Made by a program: the position numbers and the translations under genes | Assembly (NCBI RefSeq): GCF_963664135.1 | Contig: NZ_OY760905.1 | Coordinates: 620,001 to 684,000 of the forward strand | From: an uncultured Acetobacterium sp. | GTDB taxonomy: Bacteria > Bacillota > Clostridia > Eubacteriales > Eubacteriaceae | Direction of reading: 5' to 3' | Length of the DNA: 64,000 nucleotides | In this document: piece by piece, positions 37,030 through 46,599 of the stretch | How positions within the stretch are numbered: the first letter of the stretch is position 1 | Layout: the number at the start of each line of letters is the position of its first letter | Notes under the pieces: generated by a model | What the model was told of the DNA's origin: nothing | Databases searched by the model: none | Seen by the model: only the letters and a program-made list of their open reading frames with translations

Positions 37030-37584
37030 ATGAGTAATTTCGATAATACCAATAACGAATTCGACATCGACCTGCTTGGATTCTTTGACCCAATAAGCCA
37101 GACTGCCAAGCGGAAAAAATTTGACACCATGCTGGCTCAGGAAATTATAAAAGCCAAAAACACGATCAGTTATGTATCACTTTTATTGGTCGAAATCGAC
37201 TATTTTAAGAACTACCTTGACACTTATGGTCACCAGGCCAAAGCAAGTTGTCTGCAGCAAGTTGCTTTTTCTTTAGAAAGTTCTTTTAGACGAGCTGGCG
37301 ATCTGGTTGCTAGATGGGGAGACTCCCAGTTTATCTGTCTGTTGACTGATACCGATTCCAGCGGTGCTGAAAAAATGGGCGAAAGACTAAGAAAAGCAAT
37401 CATGGCGTTAAATATTCCCCATGTTGATTCCCCGGTGGCAAAGATTGTCACGGTATCAATTGGTAGCGTATCAACCATTCTCACAGATGATACTTCCTGT
37501 GATGAACTGATTACCAAAGTGGAACAGGCTTTATCTCATGCCATCGAGATGGGCCGCAATCAGTTCATTGACTGGGAAAAATAA
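37030..37584 (+). CDS. Stand-alone degenerate GGDEF-domain protein
   Basis: A 184-residue protein that is little more than one GGDEF fold (about 35-180) after a short N-terminus. The signature is GDSQF (97-101) in place of GGEEF, so both the second Gly and the catalytic acids are lost. The first metal-site Asp is also replaced (VEIDYF for the usual xDIDYF). The inhibitory-site motif R88-AG-D91 is intact at the normal distance. It should not make c-di-GMP but could bind it. It is closely related to the GGDEF domains at 33.2 and 53.2 kb. The ATG at 37030 follows AAAGGA; an in-frame TTG 18 bp upstream overlaps that site. Confidence 0.83.
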   Translation: MSNFDNTNNEFDIDLLGFFDPISQTAKRKKFDTMLAQEIIKAKNTISYVSLLLVEIDYFKNYLDTYGHQAKASCLQQVAFSLESSFRRAGDLVARWGDSQFICLLTDTDSSGAEKMGERLRKAIMALNIPHVDSPVAKIVTVSIGSVSTILTDDTSCDELITKVEQALSHAIEMGRNQFIDWEK

Positions 37585-37591
37585 CAGCTGA

Positions 37592-37624
37592 CAAAGCCAG
37601 GTTTTAGGTCTGGCTTTTATTTTG
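37592..37624. terminator. Bidirectional terminator between convergent signalling genes
   Basis: AAAGCCAG pairs with CTGGCTTT around a 9-nt loop with T tracts on the plus side. The stop codon of the minus-strand FIST gene lies within it. Confidence 0.8.
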
Positions 37625-39380
37625 TTACTACGCAGTTTCGACCCATACGTTTTGCTTCATAGAGAGCCTTATCGACGCGATCGACAAACATCTCGAATGA
37701 CTCATTCTTTTTATATGCAGTAACACCAAAACTACAGGTCTGGCTAAGGTTCCTTGGAAAAAAGGTCAGTTCGATAATCGCTCGAATCCGTTCTGCAGTA
37801 ATTCTTGCCCCTTCTAAATTCGTTAATGGCATAATAATAAGAAATTCTTCCCCACCCCATCGACTCAACATATCAATCTTTCTGATCTCCAGAGTCAGCA
37901 GTTTTACCAGATGAATGAGAATTTCATCCCCAGCATTGTGACCATAGGTATCATTTACTTTTTTAAAAAAGTCCATATCGAGCATAATAGCTGAAAATTC
38001 CAGATCATAGCGATTATATCGCTCTATTTCGTTTTCAATAAATTCATGGGCCTTCATCCGGTTATAAGCCTGAGTCAGGTAATCCCGTTCGGCCAACCGC
38101 CTAGCTTCGGCATTGGCATCCTCCAACTCTTCTGTAACTACCTTGATAAAATTGACCAGCCGGGAAATAATCCGGGTGTGCTGACTGGTAAAGGGATCCA
38201 AGGATTCTGTTTTGGCAATCCGATTCTCAAATCCAATCACTGGCCGCTTACCTTCGCCCTCTTTCATGCTCACTGCCAACATGGTAGCATTTAGCATTAC
38301 CACCTCTTTACCCTGGGAACAAATTTCACCAAAAGTATAAAATCCTGCGGTGGGTGCAATGGTTTCAAATGGTTTTATTTCTAAATCGACCTCACTCTGA
38401 AGCAAAAACCGCCGACAAATGCATGAATATAGAAAAATTGCTTCCGGATTCAAAATCTGAATATGATTTTGAATGTCTTTAGCTTTTTCAATCATCACCG
38501 CCGGATTGCCATAGCCGATGCAAACCGATTCCCCATCATTAATTTTTGTAATAAATTTTATTTCATTATCGGTATTGACCTCCATCGGAGTCTTGGCATA
38601 TTCAATGCCATTTCGTTTTAGTAAAAGCGGAAATTCAAGCACATTGTAAAAAAAATCTTCATCATTCTGGATATCCAGATAGCGGTAAAAAACATCAAAG
38701 GCCGGTTGATCATCAATCGTCTTGACCCAGAGGCCATCGGTTTCGGTAATCGTCATTTCCTTGCTTAAAGGCTGCCATCCTAAATATGTATAAATATCAA
38801 TGTGAATGTCGTCCCCCATAAAAACAATCGCCAATGCTCCCTTGGCGGTATAATTGTTATTTAAGATGATCAGTGGTTCCTGAACCGCCTCATAATCACC
38901 AGCACCACCACCAAAAACCGGGTAGTTCTGCCTTCGTCCAGCAGTAAAACCCTTAAGGAAATCGGAAACATCCATGGTATAAGGTGTTGCCAGTAGCATA
39001 ACCCCTGCTATGTTATGACATTGATTTTCTATTTTTTCAGCCAACTGTTCTCCCATTGGAGCTTCTGATTGATTTTCTCCAGATATTAAAATGCCCTGAA
39101 CAAGCGTTTTTTCAAAAAATGCAAATGAAATGACCGTTGCATTAATTAATAACTGTCCTTCGGCAATCTCACCCATTGTTGTTGCTCCGACGATCACCCC
39201 CTGTGGTATTGCCGTTCTGAGGATCGATTCAATATCCATCATCCATTTTGGGTCACGTTGAGAAGAAAATATCTGTATAAATACCGATAAAAACCTTTTT
39301 GAATCGTTATTAATTTCACTTAACCGTATCCATTCAGTTAGTTTATCAATTGAATGGATGGTGAGAATTTTTGTGATCAT
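37617..39380 (-). CDS. FIST-domain diguanylate cyclase
   Basis: A 587-residue soluble protein. Residues about 25-210 form a FIST_N domain (GVIVGATTMGEIAEGQ, VFGGGAGDY) and about 215-370 a FIST_C domain (GWQPLSKEMTITETDG, LYSCICRRFLLQ, TAGFYTFGEI). FIST domains are predicted sensors of small ligands, probably amino-acid-like. A helical linker leads to a C-terminal GGDEF domain (about 425-585) with an intact GGEEF at 509-513 and an I-site R500-x-x-D503, so it should be an active, product-inhibited cyclase. GAAGGGAAG precedes the ATG. It is convergent with the degenerate GGDEF gene and divergent from the first chemoreceptor. Confidence 0.9.
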   Translation of the reverse strand: MITKILTIHSIDKLTEWIRLSEINNDSKRFLSVFIQIFSSQRDPKWMMDIESILRTAIPQGVIVGATTMGEIAEGQLLINATVISFAFFEKTLVQGILISGENQSEAPMGEQLAEKIENQCHNIAGVMLLATPYTMDVSDFLKGFTAGRRQNYPVFGGGAGDYEAVQEPLIILNNNYTAKGALAIVFMGDDIHIDIYTYLGWQPLSKEMTITETDGLWVKTIDDQPAFDVFYRYLDIQNDEDFFYNVLEFPLLLKRNGIEYAKTPMEVNTDNEIKFITKINDGESVCIGYGNPAVMIEKAKDIQNHIQILNPEAIFLYSCICRRFLLQSEVDLEIKPFETIAPTAGFYTFGEICSQGKEVVMLNATMLAVSMKEGEGKRPVIGFENRIAKTESLDPFTSQHTRIISRLVNFIKVVTEELEDANAEARRLAERDYLTQAYNRMKAHEFIENEIERYNRYDLEFSAIMLDMDFFKKVNDTYGHNAGDEILIHLVKLLTLEIRKIDMLSRWGGEEFLIIMPLTNLEGARITAERIRAIIELTFFPRNLSQTCSFGVTAYKKNESFEMFVDRVDKALYEAKRMGRNCVVTK

Positions 39381-39773
39381 TGAATGCTTCCCTTCATTTC
39401 TATTTTGTCATTATTTTCATCCAGTCAAAGATATCCGTTCGAAGTAAGTTATTTCATTATCTAATCGGTTAACTTAGAATTATGTAATATTCATTATTTA
39501 TTATATTGTATCAAGATTATGTTCGATTCTCCAGTCTTTTAGGATTTTTTAATCAATTTAATTTTCTTCTTCCAATCCAGCTTTATCCAAAAACACTTAT
39601 TTGAATCAATGTCAAAGTGTAAATTTTAGGCAATAAACAGTAGATATTTGCTTTTAAACATTATATAATAGTTGAGCATGTATTCATTCTTTTAAATGTA
39701 TCATCTCGATTCTGTAAATCAGAATTGGATTTGCTGGCAAAGATGAGCCGTACTATTAACAAGGGGGGTTATT
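39381..39773. promoter_or_regulatory. Divergent spacer between FIST-GGDEF and chemoreceptor 1
   Basis: An AT-rich 393-bp spacer without a gene. For the chemoreceptor, TAGATA (39641-39646) and TATAAT (39664-39669) are 17 bp apart and leave a leader of about 100 nt with a small ATTCTG/CAGAAT hairpin. For the FIST gene, TTGATA and TATAAT boxes are visible on the minus strand but not at a good spacing. Confidence 0.45.
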
Positions 39774-42700
39774 ATGAACGAAAATCTAGAACCAGACCTG
39801 AATTCTGAAATGCATAATGTATCGGAATCAATTCCGAACAACAGTGCAAATCAACAAGAAGTTTTCTCTGAAAAGGAATACAGGAGAATACGCATCTCCA
39901 CAAAATTACTGGTATTCACTGTTGCACTTGTTGCGCTGGCCGTATTTTCTCTTGGACTGATTACCGTTAATCTGGGAGCAGCGGCACTTACTAATCAGGC
40001 CAACGCCGATTCACAGGAATATGCCACTCAGGGTGCTGCCCATGTTGGAGCCATCATCATCGGAAATCTGGCTACTCTCAGTGAAGTTGCATCCTTGGAT
40101 CAGGTATCCTCAATGGACTGGAATATTCAGGTTCCAACCATCGCAGACGACGTTGATCGTCTCGGCTATCAGGATATTGCAATTATGAATCTTGCCGGCC
40201 ATGGTAAATACATCAAAGGCGGCGGCGAATTTGATTCTGCTGGTGAATTCTGGTACGAGGACGGATTAAAAGGTGAACTGGTGGTTTCTGATGTTGCCAT
40301 CAGTAAGGTTACCAAAGAACCCGTAGTTTTTGATGTGGCTCCGATAAAAAATAATGGGCAAGTCGTTGGACTGCTGGTAGGTCGACGAGATCCCACCTTC
40401 CTCCAGGATACCACTAATGCAATGGGCGACGGCGAACGCCAATATGGTTTTGTTGTCAATGAAGATGGTGCTATGATGTCCCATCCTGATTCCCAGGCGA
40501 TTCTGGATCAGGTCAATGTCTTTGATGACATCGAAAAAGACGGTGTCTGGAAAAGTTTTGGTTTAGCTTTAAAAGAAATGGGAACCAGCCAAACTGGAAT
40601 GCTTACGTATACGGTAAATGGTCAAACCAAAATCGGTGCTACCTCACCAATCCCAGGAACGAATTGGACTCTGGTTGTGTCTCAATATGAAAATGACGTA
40701 TTAGCTCCAATTACCAGCCTGCGAAACCTGATTATTTTAATTTCATTCGTCATTCTTTTAATTGGCGGAATTGCGGCCTATGTTATGGCAAAAAAACTCT
40801 CAAATCCCATTATCAAACTCAAAGAAGTCGCTGATCAGGTGGCAGTGGGAAAAGTCGATGTGGACATCAAAATCACAACTCATGATGAAATCGGTGACTT
40901 AATGCGTTCCTTTGAAACAATGATCAGAAACAACAAAGGCATGGCTGATGCAGCCCAACGAATGGCTCAGGGTGATTTTGAAGTTGAAATCGTCCCGCGA
41001 TCTGATGACGATGTTATTTCCAACTCAATGATTGCTGTGGTTGGTGAAATGAACCGCGTACACGATGGCATCTTAAAAATAGGCAATGCTGCTCTTCAAG
41101 GTCAGTTAAACTACCGGGGCAATACCAATGAATACACCGGTGCATACAAAGATTTAATTATCAGTTTAAATAATGTTATTAACACCTTTGTAAAACCATT
41201 AAAGGTGGCTAATAAGGCCATTGAACGAATTGGACATGGCGTGATTCCACCAAAAATCACCACCGATTACAAAGGCGATTTTAATGATCTTAAGAATAAT
41301 ATTAACGCCTGCATCGATGGTTTGGGCGCTTTAACCGAAACCGGAGAAGTCCTCCACCGATTGTTTATCAATGATTTTTCTGCTAAAATGGAAGGCACTT
41401 ATTTGGGAGTATTTGGCGATCTGGCCACCTCCGTTAACGAAATCCACTGGAAGCTCAATTACATTCATTCCATTGTCAACAATGTTTCCAACGGTAATAT
41501 GAGCGATTATAACGAACTGGTGTCGATTGGTAAACGTTGTGAAGAAGATGAATTTATCCCGAGTCTCATCAAAATGATTGAAAATATTCACTCACTGGTT
41601 AATGAAGCGGATGAAATGACCCAGCTGGCGGTTGAGGGAGAACTGGATCACCGGGGCGACCCCAGTAAATTCCGGGGCGAATATGCCAAAGTCATCGCCG
41701 GCTTTAACCAAACCCTTGATGCAGTTATTGAACCTATTCAAGCCGCGTCGGGGGCCCTGGATGAACTAGCCAAAGGTAATCTGAATATTATTATGGACGG
41801 TGATTATAAGGGTCAACACGGCAAGATAAAAGAAGACATGAACCGCACCATTAATTTTCTCAAACACTATGTGGAAGAAATTACCAATACCCTCCAACGC
41901 ATTGGTGAAGGGGATCTCAGTCAGGAAATAACGACTTATTACCATGGCGATTTTGTTGATATTAAGCTGGCAATTAATGGTATTACGACACATTTAAGCA
42001 AAGTTATGAAAGAAATCGACGACGCTGCCGGACAAGTCGAAACTGGGGCTATCCAAATATCTGACGGTGGTCAGGCACTGTCTCAGGGTACTACTGAACA
42101 GGCCAGCTCCATCCAGGAACTCACCGCTTCCATTGAAGAAGTGGCTGCTGAAACCAAACGAAACGCCATGCACGCCAATGATGCCAACGCACTTGCCATT
42201 GAGGTACGAACCAATGCTGAAGTCAGTAATACGCAAATGGCTAAAATGGTTACTGCGATGGTGGAAATCAATGAGTCATCCAGCAATATCTCCAAAATCA
42301 TCAAGGTTATTGATGATATCGCCTTCCAGACCAATATTCTGGCCCTCAACGCCGCCGTAGAAGCAGCCAGAGCCGGACAACATGGTAAAGGTTTTGCAGT
42401 AGTAGCTGAGGAAGTTCGATCACTAGCCGCGCGTAGTGCTGAAGCTGCCAAGGAAACGACTGGATTAATTGAAGGCTCCATTGATAAAGTCGAAGTTGGT
42501 ACCAAAATCGCTGACGAAACTGCCGAAAGTCTGGTTGAAATTCTCAATAATATTGAAAAAGTGACTGGCCTGGTTGGCAATATCGCCCGGGCTTCAAATG
42601 ATCAGGCTTCGGAAATTGCCCAGATAACCAAAGGGATTGAGCAAGTATCCAATGTTGTTCAAACCAACTCAGCAACAGCTGAAGAAAGTGCCGCTTCCAG

Positions 42701-42884
42701 CCAGGAACTATCCGGCCAGGCTGAAATGCTTAAGCAGATGATGAGTAACTTTAAACTCAAAAATGAAAAAGGCAATGACCGTGTCGAAAATAAAATTAAA
42801 GCTAAACCATCTGAGCCGGTGACCAAGGATATCCCGCCGAACCCCCGGATCATATTGGACGATTTGGAAAATGATAAATATTGA
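39774..42884 (+). CDS. Methyl-accepting chemotaxis protein with dCache-like sensor
   Basis: A 1036-residue chemoreceptor. A 40-residue cytoplasmic N-terminus precedes TM1 (about 44-66). A large outside dCache-like sensor follows (about 70-310, with DIAIMNLAGHGKYIKGGGEF and TNWTLVVSQYEND), then TM2 (about 318-342) and HAMP. An unusually long cytoplasmic stretch (about 345-735) holds several HAMP-like repeats with recurring (A/V)xxGxLxxRG and DYKGDF/DYKGQHG motifs. The methylation and hairpin-tip region (about 750-985) contains DDIAFQTNILALNAAVEAARAG, the CheA/CheW contact. A linker and the tail IILDDLENDKY end the protein. A strong AAGGGGGG-type ribosome site precedes the ATG. The cytoplasmic half is nearly duplicated in the next gene. 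Confidence 0.94.
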   Translation: MNENLEPDLNSEMHNVSESIPNNSANQQEVFSEKEYRRIRISTKLLVFTVALVALAVFSLGLITVNLGAAALTNQANADSQEYATQGAAHVGAIIIGNLATLSEVASLDQVSSMDWNIQVPTIADDVDRLGYQDIAIMNLAGHGKYIKGGGEFDSAGEFWYEDGLKGELVVSDVAISKVTKEPVVFDVAPIKNNGQVVGLLVGRRDPTFLQDTTNAMGDGERQYGFVVNEDGAMMSHPDSQAILDQVNVFDDIEKDGVWKSFGLALKEMGTSQTGMLTYTVNGQTKIGATSPIPGTNWTLVVSQYENDVLAPITSLRNLIILISFVILLIGGIAAYVMAKKLSNPIIKLKEVADQVAVGKVDVDIKITTHDEIGDLMRSFETMIRNNKGMADAAQRMAQGDFEVEIVPRSDDDVISNSMIAVVGEMNRVHDGILKIGNAALQGQLNYRGNTNEYTGAYKDLIISLNNVINTFVKPLKVANKAIERIGHGVIPPKITTDYKGDFNDLKNNINACIDGLGALTETGEVLHRLFINDFSAKMEGTYLGVFGDLATSVNEIHWKLNYIHSIVNNVSNGNMSDYNELVSIGKRCEEDEFIPSLIKMIENIHSLVNEADEMTQLAVEGELDHRGDPSKFRGEYAKVIAGFNQTLDAVIEPIQAASGALDELAKGNLNIIMDGDYKGQHGKIKEDMNRTINFLKHYVEEITNTLQRIGEGDLSQEITTYYHGDFVDIKLAINGITTHLSKVMKEIDDAAGQVETGAIQISDGGQALSQGTTEQASSIQELTASIEEVAAETKRNAMHANDANALAIEVRTNAEVSNTQMAKMVTAMVEINESSSNISKIIKVIDDIAFQTNILALNAAVEAARAGQHGKGFAVVAEEVRSLAARSAEAAKETTGLIEGSIDKVEVGTKIADETAESLVEILNNIEKVTGLVGNIARASNDQASEIAQITKGIEQVSNVVQTNSATAEESAASSQELSGQAEMLKQMMSNFKLKNEKGNDRVENKIKAKPSEPVTKDIPPNPRIILDDLENDKY

Positions 42885-42944
42885 TTGTTTGATTTAATAA
42901 CGTTTATAAAAATAACATTACTTAATTTATTGTCATACCCCTGT

Positions 42945-42981
42945 CCTGAAAACAACTTTTCGATTGTTTTCAGGATTTTTT
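42945..42981 (+). terminator. Terminator of chemoreceptor 1
   Basis: CCTGAAAACAA pairs with TTGTTTTCAGG around an 8-nt loop, followed by ATTTTTT. Confidence 0.9.
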
Positions 42982-43642
42982 ATGTCCTCAATTTTAGTAA
43001 TCATCAACAAGCTAACCGATTCAGTATTAAAAAACCGCCTGTCAATTTTAATTACTCCCGATCATTACAACTCAATTTTGGTTCTTCATGATTTAAATTT
43101 CAAGTTGCAATTTAGTTGTTCTTCCTTTCCTTTACAATTTTCATTCAGCTTCTTTCTAATAACCTTAGCCCGAAATAATTAGATATAAATACATTTAGCA
43201 CGACTTAATCGTTGTTTTACAATTACTTCTGTGTTCTTTTTTTGAACATGATAAAATAAAATATTGTTTTTGTTGAAACATTGCATCAATATTATGGAAT
43301 CATTTGTAAAAAAACAATTTTTTCTATCTGTATTTTAAATAAACATTCATAAAAATCAATATTTCTTGTATCTTTTTATAATTATATCCCTTATAATTAT
43401 TTTGATTCGTAAATTCATATCCGTTTAATAATAATATTTCCTATTAAATATTGAAGGTGGTGTTAAAAAAAAGTCATCCATGTGAAATTAGCCGATCCAA
43501 ATTGTAATCGTTTTTATTTGCATTTTACAATATTGCTTTTTGTTTTGTTGTTTCTTGTTTGCTTTTATAAATTCCAAAGTTTGGATCAAGTCATTGTCGT
43601 TCTTAACTGTTTGCAAAAGATTTAAAACCGGAGGAAGATAAC
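42982..43642. other. AT-rich spacer between the two chemoreceptor genes
   Basis: About 660 bp with no gene I can support. Frames here are short and lack ribosome sites. A GCCGAT at 43491-43496 resembles half of a flagellar sigma-28 promoter but no TAAA lies at the right distance. The promoter of chemoreceptor 2 must be here but I cannot place it securely. Confidence 0.6.
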
Positions 43643-46378
43643 TTGAAGTGGTTAAAAGATTTAAAAATCAAAACAAAATTATTGGCATCGTTCATTTTCA
43701 TTGCGCTATTAGTCGGTGTTGTTGGTGGTATGGGTATTCTGAATACCCGTGCTCTTCAGGATTCTGACAAGGAATTGTATGGAAACATGACTGTGCCCAT
43801 CTCTCAGGTCGGAGAAATGTCGACTGAATTTCAAATGATGCGTGTGTCACTGCGAGATATGATTCTTGCTAACGATGCCCAAACTATTCAGAGTATCAGG
43901 ACAAATATTACTGAGCAACAAACAAAAATTGATGAATTGGCTGCAGAATATGAAAAATCCATTGAAAGCGAAGAAATGCGCCAATCATTTGAAACATTTA
44001 CTAAAACAAAGTTGGACTATACTAAACAACTTGACCTTGTCATGAACCTGGCGACCCAAAATCAAGATACTGAGGCCTTCATCGCCATAAATCCTGATAG
44101 TACTGCCGGAAAGGCAACTGTTGCCCTCCAAGATGCCATTAACAACCTGTCAACCATGAAACTGGATGAAGGTCTTGCTAAATCAGTGGAAAACAGCAGT
44201 CAGGCTGACCAGGTGGTCACCACCATGTCTATTATTATGGCTGTCAGTATGATTCTAGCCATTGCTCTGGGACTATTACTGAGCTCACTGATCAGTACTC
44301 CGCTTAAAAAAGCCAGCCATATGATTCATGAAATGAGTAAGGGACATTTTGGCAATCGCCTGAAAATGGATAGTCAAGACGAAATTGGCGAAATGGCTGA
44401 TGCCATGGACAGTTTTTCCGATGACCTCCAGCACATTGTTATTGGAACCATGAATCAGATTTCCAATGGCGATGTCTCTGCCAACATTGAACTAAAAGAT
44501 CCTTTAGATGAACTGGCTCCTGCCCTGAAGAAAACCATTGAAACCATTCGCGCCCTCATCACTGAAGCCAATCTGTTGTCTCAGGCAGCTGTTGAAGGAC
44601 GTTTGGATACCCGGGGACATGCTGACCAGTTTGCTGGTGGGTTCAAAGATATTGTCTCAGGCGTTAACAGCACGTTGGATGCGGTTGTCGGTCCCCTCAA
44701 TGTCGCCGCTGAATATATTGAACGGATTGGCAAAGGTGAAATCCCTCCTAAAATCACTGATGAATATTATGGGGATTTCCGTGAAATTAAAAACAATCTC
44801 AATGCCTGTCTTGATGGATTAAGTGCCTTGACGACTGCCGACCACACTCTTAAATTGATGAATAAAAACGATTTATCTCAATCCATCGACGGAAATTTCG
44901 ATGGTATTTTTGGGGAAATTGCAGTCTCTATCAACGGTGTGCATGCCCAGCTTGGTCGAATTGTCAATATAGCAACCAACATTCATAATGGCGACCTCAG
45001 TGATTTGGACTTCTTACGAAGTATTGGTAAACGAAGTGAAAATGATCAGCTGGTACCGGCCCTCCTGGGGATGACTGAAACCATTAACCTGCTGGTTGAA
45101 GAAACCCAAAATATGGCCAAGCAGGCCATCGACGGTGATTTAAACAATCGCGGGGATGCCACAAAATTCCAGGGCGAATATGTAACGGTCATCGAAGGCT
45201 TTAACCTCACCCTTGATGCCGTTATTGATCCCATTAAAGTGGCCTCAACTACTTTAAAAGAATTGGCTCAAGGACATCTCAGCATTACAATGGAAGGAAA
45301 TTTCAAAGGCCAGCATGGAATCATCAAGCATGATATGAATCAAACCATCAATTTCTTAAAAGCGTATGTGGAAGAAATTACGCACACACTGGAAGAAATG
45401 GGTCGAGGGAATTTTGATCTTGAAATTACCAATCTATTTTGTGGTGACTTCTTAGCTATTAAAATAGCCTTAAATGAAATTTCCGCAAATCTAAGCACTA
45501 CCTTGTCTGATATCAATGTTGCCGCAAGCCAGGTTGAAATTGGTGCCCAGCAAATATCCGACGGCGGTCAGGCATTGTCTCAAGGTACCACTGAACAAGC
45601 CAGTGCAATTCAAGAACTGACTGCTTCCATTGAAGAAGTCGCCTCGGAAACTAAACAAAATGCGGTTAATGCCAACCAGGCCAATGAATTAGCCATCAGT
45701 GTCCGTTCCAATGCCGAAGTTGGCAATGCTCAAATGGTCAGAATGGTATCAGCCATGAGTGAAATTAATGATTCGTCTTATAATATTTCTAAAATCATCA
45801 AGGTGATTGACGATATTGCTTTCCAAACCAATATACTGGCTCTTAATGCGGCCGTGGAAGCCGCCCGAGCTGGACAACATGGCAAAGGTTTTGCTGTGGT
45901 TGCCGAAGAAGTTCGTACCCTGGCTGCCAGAAGCGCTGAAGCAGCCAAAGAGACCACTGGTCTGATTGAAGGATCGATTGATAAGGTGGATGTCGGTACT
46001 AAAATTGCTGATGAAACCGCTGAAAGTCTTTCTGAAATTCTCAAGCAAATCGAAAAAGTCACGACTTTGGTCGGCAGTATTGCCCGGGCATCTAATGATC
46101 AAGCTTCAGAAATTGCCCAGATCAATCAGGGTGTCGAGCAAGTCTCACAGGTCGTCCAAACCAATTCTGCCACTGCCGAACAAAGTGCCGCTGCCAGCCA
46201 GGAACTCTCGGGTCAGGCTGAAATGCTCAAGCAAATGGTGGAAGCTTTTAAATTAAAAGATGTGAGTAGGAAACAGCCAAATAGGGCCATCGCTGAGGTA
46301 AACGTCAACGAAACCATGTCAGCACCTCCACCCCAACCTGAGATCATCTTAGATGATCTGGACTTTGATAAATATTAA
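43643..46378 (+). CDS. Methyl-accepting chemotaxis protein with four-helix-bundle sensor
   Basis: A 911-residue chemoreceptor. TM1 is near residues 10-32 (FIFIALLVGVVGGMG). An outside four-helix bundle sensor (about 35-190) follows, then TM2 (about 193-215) and HAMP. The long run of HAMP-like repeats has the same motifs as the neighbour (IERIGKGEIPPKIT, DLNNRGDATKFQGEY). The signalling hairpin contains DDIAFQTNILALNAAVEAARAG and the tail is IILDDLDFDKY. From about residue 230 on it is highly similar to chemoreceptor 1, but the sensors differ in type, so the pair arose by duplication plus sensor exchange. The start is TTG at 43643 with GGAGG 8 nt upstream. No che genes are in the window. Confidence 0.94.
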   Translation: MKWLKDLKIKTKLLASFIFIALLVGVVGGMGILNTRALQDSDKELYGNMTVPISQVGEMSTEFQMMRVSLRDMILANDAQTIQSIRTNITEQQTKIDELAAEYEKSIESEEMRQSFETFTKTKLDYTKQLDLVMNLATQNQDTEAFIAINPDSTAGKATVALQDAINNLSTMKLDEGLAKSVENSSQADQVVTTMSIIMAVSMILAIALGLLLSSLISTPLKKASHMIHEMSKGHFGNRLKMDSQDEIGEMADAMDSFSDDLQHIVIGTMNQISNGDVSANIELKDPLDELAPALKKTIETIRALITEANLLSQAAVEGRLDTRGHADQFAGGFKDIVSGVNSTLDAVVGPLNVAAEYIERIGKGEIPPKITDEYYGDFREIKNNLNACLDGLSALTTADHTLKLMNKNDLSQSIDGNFDGIFGEIAVSINGVHAQLGRIVNIATNIHNGDLSDLDFLRSIGKRSENDQLVPALLGMTETINLLVEETQNMAKQAIDGDLNNRGDATKFQGEYVTVIEGFNLTLDAVIDPIKVASTTLKELAQGHLSITMEGNFKGQHGIIKHDMNQTINFLKAYVEEITHTLEEMGRGNFDLEITNLFCGDFLAIKIALNEISANLSTTLSDINVAASQVEIGAQQISDGGQALSQGTTEQASAIQELTASIEEVASETKQNAVNANQANELAISVRSNAEVGNAQMVRMVSAMSEINDSSYNISKIIKVIDDIAFQTNILALNAAVEAARAGQHGKGFAVVAEEVRTLAARSAEAAKETTGLIEGSIDKVDVGTKIADETAESLSEILKQIEKVTTLVGSIARASNDQASEIAQINQGVEQVSQVVQTNSATAEQSAAASQELSGQAEMLKQMVEAFKLKDVSRKQPNRAIAEVNVNETMSAPPPQPEIILDDLDFDKY

Positions 46379-46421
46379 TTTGTTTTCGATTATACATTAA
46401 CTAAAATTAACAGTTACGCAA

Positions 46422-46480
46422 AGAGCCTGTCTGATTTGAAACAATGCATACAATGCGTAGCAAATCAGGCGGGTTTCTTT
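46422..46480 (+). terminator. Terminator of chemoreceptor 2
   Basis: A stem of about 17 bp (with several G-T pairs, core CTGATTTG/CAAATCAG) and a 22-nt loop is followed by TTTCTTT, 43 bp after the stop codon. Confidence 0.7.
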
Positions 46481-46571
46481 CGGTTATTCGATTCAAATGC
46501 AATAATAAATTTTCTTAATCTTTTTCTTTCTGAATTTGAAACCTGAATTTCTTAAGAAAATTAATTTGGTA

Positions 46572-46599
46572 TTGCAATAAAAATCAAATGATGTACAAT
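46572..46599 (+). promoter_or_regulatory. Promoter-like sequence overlapping the CC/Se-motif ORF start
   Basis: TTGCAA (46572-46577) and TACAAT (46594-46599) are 16 bp apart. If used, the first ATG of the following frame (46588) would lie upstream of the transcript. Confidence 0.5.

Noticed and set aside
43464-43500. Possible sigma-28 flagellar promoter before chemoreceptor 2
   Set aside because: GCCGAT is present but the required TAAA is not at about 15 bp upstream; the nearest is 23 bp away.
46411-46480. Possible c-di-GMP riboswitch, suggested by ACGCAAAGAGCC
   Set aside because: The surrounding sequence folds as a plain terminator after chemoreceptor 2, and the P1-P3 pattern of the riboswitch is absent.
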